In this document: positions 53,079 through 58,972 of the stretch, one piece after another
How positions within the stretch are numbered: the first letter of the stretch is position 1
How the letters are laid out: every line of letters starts with the position of its first letter
Assembly: GCF_000003815.2 (NCBI RefSeq)
Contig: NC_049982.1
Coordinates: 31,676,665-31,735,636, forward strand
Source: Branchiostoma floridae
Taxonomy: Eukaryota; Chordata; Leptocardii; Amphioxiformes; Branchiostomatidae
Direction: 5' to 3'
DNA: 58,972 bases
The notes under the pieces: generated by a model
The model's database searches: none
Seen by the model: only the letters and a program-made list of their open reading frames with translations
What the model was told of the DNA's origin: nothing
Position numbers and translations under genes: made by a program

Positions 53079-53640
53079 CTTTGTAGCCTGATTGGAAGAA
53101 AGATGCGGAGTTGGGAACGGGAATGGTGTACAACCGTAACGTTCACGGATGGATTTCAGGCTATCATCTTTGATGTAGATCTATGATTTTTCTAGTTTTT
53201 TTTTTCTTTCGTTTCATTGTGCTTTGCCTTGTATTGTATATATGATTTCGATTTGAGTTCCTTTTATCTGCAATTTCTAAAATGCCCTACGTTTTTGCAA
53301 TTTTAAAGGTCTTGCTTTAAAAACTTTATATCTAGTATGTTTCGCTCATCTGTATATATGATTTTCAGATTGACAGCAGACCACAACACCGGCCAAAATT
53401 CTCACTCGTCCACTTTTGCCTGAACATCGTACGATAATCGCTAGGAGGCAATTTTGGTACAACAGACTGTAATTAGAGTTGGATGACATTCTTGAATGTT
53501 CTAACTTGTTTTTCACATCAAGAAACTTTGAGAAAGGCATTTCTTGTTTTTACTTAAATGTGATCATGTGATGCCAAAGTCATGTGATCTTTTTCTAACT
53601 CCTGATTGGTAGATTCATATCAGATGGCAGTTGAACAACA
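53079..53640. other. Upstream region of the gene
   Basis: It would hold the minus-strand promoter and 5' untranslated region. TATATAC at 53236-53244 is the best TATA-like word. A block at 53370-53480 (CCACTTTTGCCTGAACATCG) recurs at 57255-57330. No other site can be supported. Confidence 0.4.
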
Positions 53641-53649
53641 GAGTTCATT

Positions 53650-53841
53650 TTGAATGCAGGGCAGCATCAGAGCTGCTCACAGATCTGTCTGTATCAATGG
53701 TTTTTCAAAGACTCATGTCAGTTTCAAGTCAAAACCCAGGTGCAAGGGAACAGGAAAGTCAACGAGGATCTTGGTTTGAGCCTAGCAACTGCTGCAGAAA
53801 GCAAGTTGGCACGAAAAGCTGGAAATCGGTTTGACAAAAGG
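53650..53841 (+). other. Exon-like open frame, unrecognised
   Basis: The plus-strand frame ends GLSLATAAESKLARKAGNRF-DKR followed at once by AG|GTAAGG, a strong donor. I do not recognise the sequence, see no partner exon downstream, and cannot name an acceptor with confidence (TTTCAAG near 53728 is possible). It may be an isolated exon of a neighbouring gene or chance. Confidence 0.25.
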
Positions 53842-54504
53842 TAAGGCTGCCCCCCTCCCCCCGAGGCATTGAAAAACAGTTTAAAATTATGATTTTAAAA
53901 GGCTTATTATAAACCTGGATGGTTTTACCATCAAAAGCAACAAGCATTAGTGTGTGTCTCTGATAAATGTCTATCATGGTAAGTCTCTTTGGATCAATTT
54001 TACTTATTAGTCGAATTAATAGTTCAATTTTGGCTTAAAAGTTGACTGTACAATGACCTAACCTTATTGTATAAACCATACAAGTACAGCAGTGCAAATT
54101 TCTGTGCTCCTTTATCTTAAACCTCAATATTGTGCAAAATAATGATATAATGTCTTTACTTTTTTCCAGATGTCTGATGTTTTTTACATCCTACCAATGC
54201 CAATGCCACACTTCAGGCCCGTGACGGTTAGCATGCAGTTTGTAGTGGCTTACCAAGAAGACAAAGGCCAAATATGTTTGTAATCATATGTTAAGGTGAC
54301 AGTTTGTAATCTTCCTAATGTTCTACCAGTACCAGTTAGTTTTGTATTAAAACATTTTGGTAAGCTATTTTTTTTAATGTTTCTTGAATATAAGTATTGT
54401 AAAACTTTGCCATTGTAATTTTCTTTGTCCATTTATTCCTTAAAAAACATGTCATTTTAACTGTATTTCTTGAAGTAAGAAAAGTATTCTTGATGTAAGG
54501 ACTG

Positions 54505-54628
54505 AGAAGTAAGAAAACCTTTCTAGGCAATAAGAATGTTTGCTCTTGATGTAAGAAAAATATTCTGACTTGATGTAAGAACATTTATCTTAGAAGTAAG
54601 AAAACCTTTCTAGGCAATAAGAATGTAT
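54505..54628 (+). repeat. Short direct repeat pair
   Basis: AGTAAGAAAACCTTTCTAGG with CAATAAGAATGT occurs at about 54511 and 54595, separated by TTGATGTAAGAA-like words that also repeat. Confidence 0.8.
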
Positions 54629-54639
54629 ACGAAATGTAT

Positions 54640-54912
54640 AAGAAAAGGGCGGATTTTGAGCTACTTCCAACCCATTGCTAAGTCTTGAGAAGTGAATATG
54701 TGTGACTAGATATACAGCAAGGTTAGATGCAGTTTTCGGAACATTAAGTGAGTGTTTACAAAATTTCAAGTGCACTGTTTCAATAGGACAAGATTTAGGA
54801 CTTTTGAATGGGCTCCAAATTTCAGATCCATATAACAAAATAGGTTTAACACAAGTGTCGAAGAGTTTGTTTTTAACTGATAATGGTGCGTCTGCTTTGT
54901 CTAATGATTGTA
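54640..54912 (-). mobile_element. LINE reverse-transcriptase C-terminal fragment
   Basis: The minus-strand frame reads KLFDTCVKPILLYGSEIW, then PIETVHLKFCKHSLNVPKTA and SNLAVYL, a motif set I know from the post-RT region of invertebrate non-LTR retrotransposons (LYGSEIW ... HLKFCK.LL.V.K.TSN.AVY). No RT core is adjacent. Confidence 0.75.
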
Positions 54913-55374
54913 ATTAGAGCATGTTGCTATAAGACGTGACCGTAACACGTCACAAGGAAATGTCTTTCAACAGAAATGACCTGCAATAAATTATCTTCCT
55001 TATAAAAGATGATGTCATAATCGTATCTGGGATATATACCATCATGTGATAAAGAAAGCAATAGAGCACAACGCTAGACTGGAGAAACATCGCATTTTTC
55101 CTTTCTTGACAACGACAGAAATCTTGACGTCCACAATGTACAATGCTGTAAAAACGGGGTAGTGATACTCTAGAAAGTTTGCATTAGATCTATTCTATCA
55201 GAAACAACCACTTCCTCGACTTATATGGCTTGCCGCCAAACATTCCTAGCTCATTGAAATGTTCACAAAGAAAAGCGCAGAAAGACATTGCCAATAACTC
55301 ACCTTTCTGACGTTACTGGCATACAAACTTACTCTCATATGAAACCCCATCATCTCAGCTGTGATAAAATCTCA
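54913..55374. repeat. Dispersed repeat G, copy 1, and unique sequence
   Basis: ACACGTCACAAGGAAATG at about 54945 and CACAACGCTAGACTGGAGAA at about 55067 recur at 57393 and 57518; the first motif also recurs at 57958 and 58387. Confidence 0.6.
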
Positions 55375-55457
55375 CAGACACACCCACAAACACAAAAACA
55401 CAGACACACACACAAACACACACACACACACACACACAAACAAACACACACACACAT

Positions 55458-55492
<35 letters not shown>

Positions 55493-55563
55493 GTCACATA
55501 CACACACTAACACACGCGCACACATACACGCACACACACACTACACACACACACGCACACACA
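55375..55563 (+). repeat. (CA)n-rich microsatellite
   Basis: A mixture of CACACA, CAAACA and CACATA words. The open frames through it are low complexity and not genes. Confidence 0.95.
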
Positions 55564-55789
55564 GGCAAAAGAAGGAGAGATAGAGTGAGATTATGTACAT
55601 TTTGTGTATGAAAGTTTTCTTATATTGCAGAAACACTAAAATTACGTATTTTTCGCATTAATTTGGCAAATTAAGCCCTAATTTGCATGTCATTTTGTAC
55701 ATCTTTCTCTAAACTACTTACATGATAATATTATCTTGGTAATTCGTTGTTTCTTTGTTTAGGTATCCTCCTTAAGATATTTTACATAA

Positions 55790-56275
55790 ACGCCCTTGCA
55801 GTCCCATAGTAAGCTGCTAGGGGGCCCAAACCTACTCCACTTCTTCCTTGTATCACAAACTGTGTGCCACCAAAAAATACATACCACAGCATTATCGAAA
55901 GACCAAAAAAACAGACTTTCTGCTGCAGTACCAAGGTCACCAACTTCGGGCCCCAACCTGACCCTAAACTTCGTCCCAACACCTACACGCATACCACATA
56001 TCGTTACAATCCATTCACAGGTTCTAAAGTTATGCTGACAACCAATATTCAGAAACACACTGCACACACACACTCACACACACTGCACATACACACACAC
56101 CCTCACACATTACAATGTAATGTGTGAGGGTGTGTGACTGTGTGTGTATATATATATATATACACACACAAACACACTCACACTCACACACACACACACG
56201 CGCGCGCGCACACGCACACACACACAACACACACACACACACACACACCAAAAACTAGAGTTCCACGACCCCATA
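55790..56275 (+). repeat. Dispersed repeat H, copy 1, with (CA)n tail
   Basis: The core TGCTAGGGGGCCCAAACCTA is followed by conserved blocks (ATACCACAGCATTATCGAA, CTGCAGTACCAAGGTCACC) and a CA-rich tract ending CCATACCTTCGCC. The 56105-56145 part forms a CACACCCTCACACATTACAA palindrome followed by (TA)n. Confidence 0.75.
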
Positions 56276-56849
56276 CCTTCGCCAAATGATCCTAACCTTT
56301 CTCTACAACTGCTGTATTAATTGTGTTTGTCATTTATTATGCAAATAAGGTTCTCATTTTTATCAACTATTCTAGTTGATTATCTCCTCCACCATACAAC
56401 AGAAGTACACAATCTATGTTAAGAAAGAAGGCTTTTATCGCATTTTCTGATGATTTGCAAATGAGATCCTCATTTGCATAATCAATGTTCAACGATGTTA
56501 GCCTGTACATAACTTCCAAACGCTACAAGTAAGAAGTTCCTGTCATCTACCAAAATGAAATTAAAGCATTTTCTCATTCATTATGCAAATTAGGTTTTTA
56601 TTTTGCATAATAAATATCAATCAATATTCTTCTCCTTCTCAGTTACAAATGCCACATGTTGCAATGGTCCCATAATGGCACTGAGCGTGTTTAAAAATGT
56701 CCTAATTAATTATGCAAATTAGATACCAATTTGCATAATGAATATGTCATTATATGAAGCATCACTTAAGCTATCTACAGACCAAAAATCATCACAATCC
56801 GTCAACCCCTTCTTGAGTTATTCCCTTTTAAAGTCTGACACTAAACCTG
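56276..56849. other. Intergenic, short ATTTGCATAAT words
   Basis: TTATGCAAAT-type words recur at least six times (56336, 56466, 56580, 56600, 56710, 56733). Octamer-like words can occur by chance in AT-rich DNA; no gene signal. Confidence 0.45.
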
Positions 56850-57165
56850 CCCTGCAGTTCCAAAACAAGCCGCTAGGGGGCCCAAACCTACACCACTTAC
56901 TCTCGGCATCAAGAGCTGTCTACCACTCAAAAATCATAGCCACAGCATGTTCAGAACTTGAGATATCAAACCAGGAAGTTCCGCTGCAGTACCGTAACAG
57001 GCCGCTAGGTGTCTCAAAATCTAATCATTTCCAGGTGTCATCAAGATCTACCCACATACCAAATATCAATACAATCCATCCAGGCGTTCTCTAGTTATTT
57101 TGGTCTTCTACACACACACACAAACGCTACCCAAAATATAACCTTCTTGGCGAAGGTAACTATGG
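56850..57165 (+). repeat. Dispersed repeat H, copy 2
   Basis: CCGCTAGGGGGCCCAAACCT, ATCATAGCCACAGCATGTTC and CTGCAGTACCGTAACAGGCC repeat copy 1, with a short CACACA tract and GGCGAAGGTAA at the end. Confidence 0.75.
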
Positions 57166-58685
57166 AGGTAATCAAATGACCAAGGTATCCACGATAGTTA
57201 GCCTAAGCTACTCTGAGGCAAATTTTCTATTCTGGCAGTCTTCCAGATTGACACTTGTCAACTTTTGCCTGAACATCGCAACTTCACCGTTAGAGGGCGA
57301 TTTTTGCAAATCCAACTGGTTGGACTGTAAGCAGAACGTGGCGTCATAGATTAGCTTGAATGATTGGGGAACACATATAATTGCGATGTAAAGGATCACA
57401 CGTCACAAGAAAATGAAATTCAGCCAAAATGAGAGAATGCAGTGCAATTATCTTCAACGAGATAATGTCGTGTCTGGAACAGATCTATACCATCTTTATT
57501 AGAGAAAGACAAAGAGCGCAACATTAGACTGGAGAAAGTTTTTACCTGGGATTTGGCTTTGTAAATCCATTGCTGAGTTTCTGTCAATCAATGATGAAAT
57601 AAAATTGTAGATCTATATATATGACCTCCTTCGGTCAATATTGACCATGGTAAAATCCTAATTGATATCAGCCCTACAGTGCCGACTGTGGCTAAACAGT
57701 CCTATACGAGAATGACAGTCTCTGCCACATAGGGCACATCTGTAAGCTGACACTGTAGATCTAGGGGCTTATTTATACACACATACAAACATTCTTCGCG
57801 TAGAAACCTTTGAAGACACGTTTGATTGATTATAAAGGAAAGGGTGTAAGGGTCTTTGACCAGTTTTGCTCTCTTTTGTATAACTATGAAAACTAGAACT
57901 GTTCTGCGGTACTAATAATTAAGCACTGCACCTAAGATAGAGTGTCGTATGGGGTAAAACGTCACAAGGAAATGACCTACGTCAAAAATGGCACGTTCAC
58001 ATGTAATTATTCTAGGTGTGCCCGCGTATGGTAATATCATCCAACTGACCGAATCCAAACCCTCGACGGTGTAAACACAATGCATACGGCACAATTTGGG
58101 AGGAGCATTAATGATTTTGTTGTTAACTGGATACAGAGTGTTCCTGGATTGACAAAATAGGCCCCATGATTGGACAGAAGTTGTCTATGGTTAACGATGT
58201 CACAACCAGCTTAGATTCAAATCTTGTGACGTTTTGAATATATCTGATATGAACAGGATTTCTTTATGAAAGTCCTCTTCATTTGTTTGCATTATTGTCA
58301 CATTTCTATCACAGAAATTATTATTATTGACATTGTTTCATACTAACAAGAGAAATGTTCATGTTTTTATCGAACTTTGCTGGTATGAAACGTCACAAGG
58401 AAATGACCTCCAGCAAAAATGGAGCGTTAACCTGCAATCATCTGAGGTGTACCCACATATATAGGTCAGTATAGACAGCTCATTGTATCCCAAATTTATT
58501 TCAACTTCGACTTCATGCGTTGTTCAACGCGGTCTTGTGAAAAATAGAAAAATAAAATCTTTGATATGATACTATGTACATGATCGAAGGAGGAAAAAAA
58601 AGAACATTTACCCAAATCTTCCCACATACCGAAGATGAATGCGACTTATGTTGTTCTTACACAGATGCACACATATACATTCACA
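57166..58685. other. Intergenic with repeat G copies
   Basis: Copies of repeat G begin near 57393, 57958 and 58387 (ACGTCACAAGGAAATGACCT). A homologue of 53370-53480 lies at 57255-57330. No exon was recognised. Confidence 0.5.
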
Positions 58686-58721
58686 AATACAGACTCTCTC
58701 TCTCTGTCTCTCTCTCTCTCT

Positions 58722-58760
<39 letters not shown>

Positions 58761-58765
58761 CAACG
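58686..58765 (+). repeat. (CT)n(CA)n microsatellite
   Basis: CTCTCTCTGTCTCTC runs directly into a CACACA tract. Confidence 0.95.
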
Positions 58766-58861
58766 CGCACACAAGCACGCATAAGCAACACACACAAAAT
58801 ACGCGCGCGCGTAGGTGAACAACATGCAATGTATATGTACACAATGTATGTGTATATCACG

Positions 58862-58865
<4 letters not shown>

Positions 58866-58922
<57 letters not shown>
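58866..58922 (+). repeat. (TATATG)n microsatellite
   Basis: About nine hexamer units near the window end. Confidence 0.95.
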
Positions 58923-58972
58923 GTCACAGTAGAGATCACGATCCAGTAGAATCGCCGATTCTCCTAGGAGAA

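Noticed and set aside
55288-55611. Histidine/threonine-rich open frame
   Set aside because: It is the translation of a CA-rich microsatellite.
56030-56251. Cysteine/valine-rich open frame
   Set aside because: Microsatellite translation, not a protein.

Overview
The window looks like nuclear DNA of an invertebrate animal. Coding sequence is split into short exons with GT-AG introns, the modules are those of metazoan extracellular proteins (EGF, thrombospondin type 1, HYR, sushi, C-type lectin), and the flanks are packed with mariner, Harbinger-like and TTAA-type elements, tRNA-derived SINEs and worn LINE ends. The exon-shuffled architecture and the repeat style suggest a cephalochordate (amphioxus, Branchiostoma-like). 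That is my inference; no search was run.

One protein-coding gene is well supported. It lies on the minus strand from the ATG at 53078 to a TAG at 28550, and I assembled 33 coding exons by reading splice sites and phases. The product is a secreted mosaic of about 1637 residues: signal peptide, five thrombospondin type 1 repeats, EGF modules, a HYR domain, a sushi domain split by a phase-2 intron, an unrecognised region of about 174 residues with a basic furin-like site, an ephrin-receptor-like cysteine module, two EGFs, and then a unit of six EGFs plus one C-type lectin domain (CTLD) that occurs twice. The double unit comes from a tandem duplication of about 5 kb inside the gene (copy B 33674-39094, copy A 28806-33655). 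Exons at the unit edges are phase 1, so the extra unit joins in frame. A seventh EGF exon in each unit has lost its splice donor, and in copy B it also carries a 7-base deletion. A TTAA-flanked element inserted only in copy B, leaving the intact empty site in copy A.

Layout: 1-7.9 kb holds nested transposons (two 578-bp mariner deletion derivatives, Harbinger-like elements, SINEs, a LINE tail). 8.4-19.9 kb is a non-coding array of one roughly 1.2-kb repeat in both orientations. 20-28.5 kb holds scattered TIR elements, a 30-bp minisatellite and otherwise featureless DNA. 28.5-53.1 kb is the gene, with introns full of repeats. 53.1-59 kb holds a LINE remnant, dispersed short repeats and CA-rich microsatellites. 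No RNA gene, CRISPR array or second convincing gene was seen.
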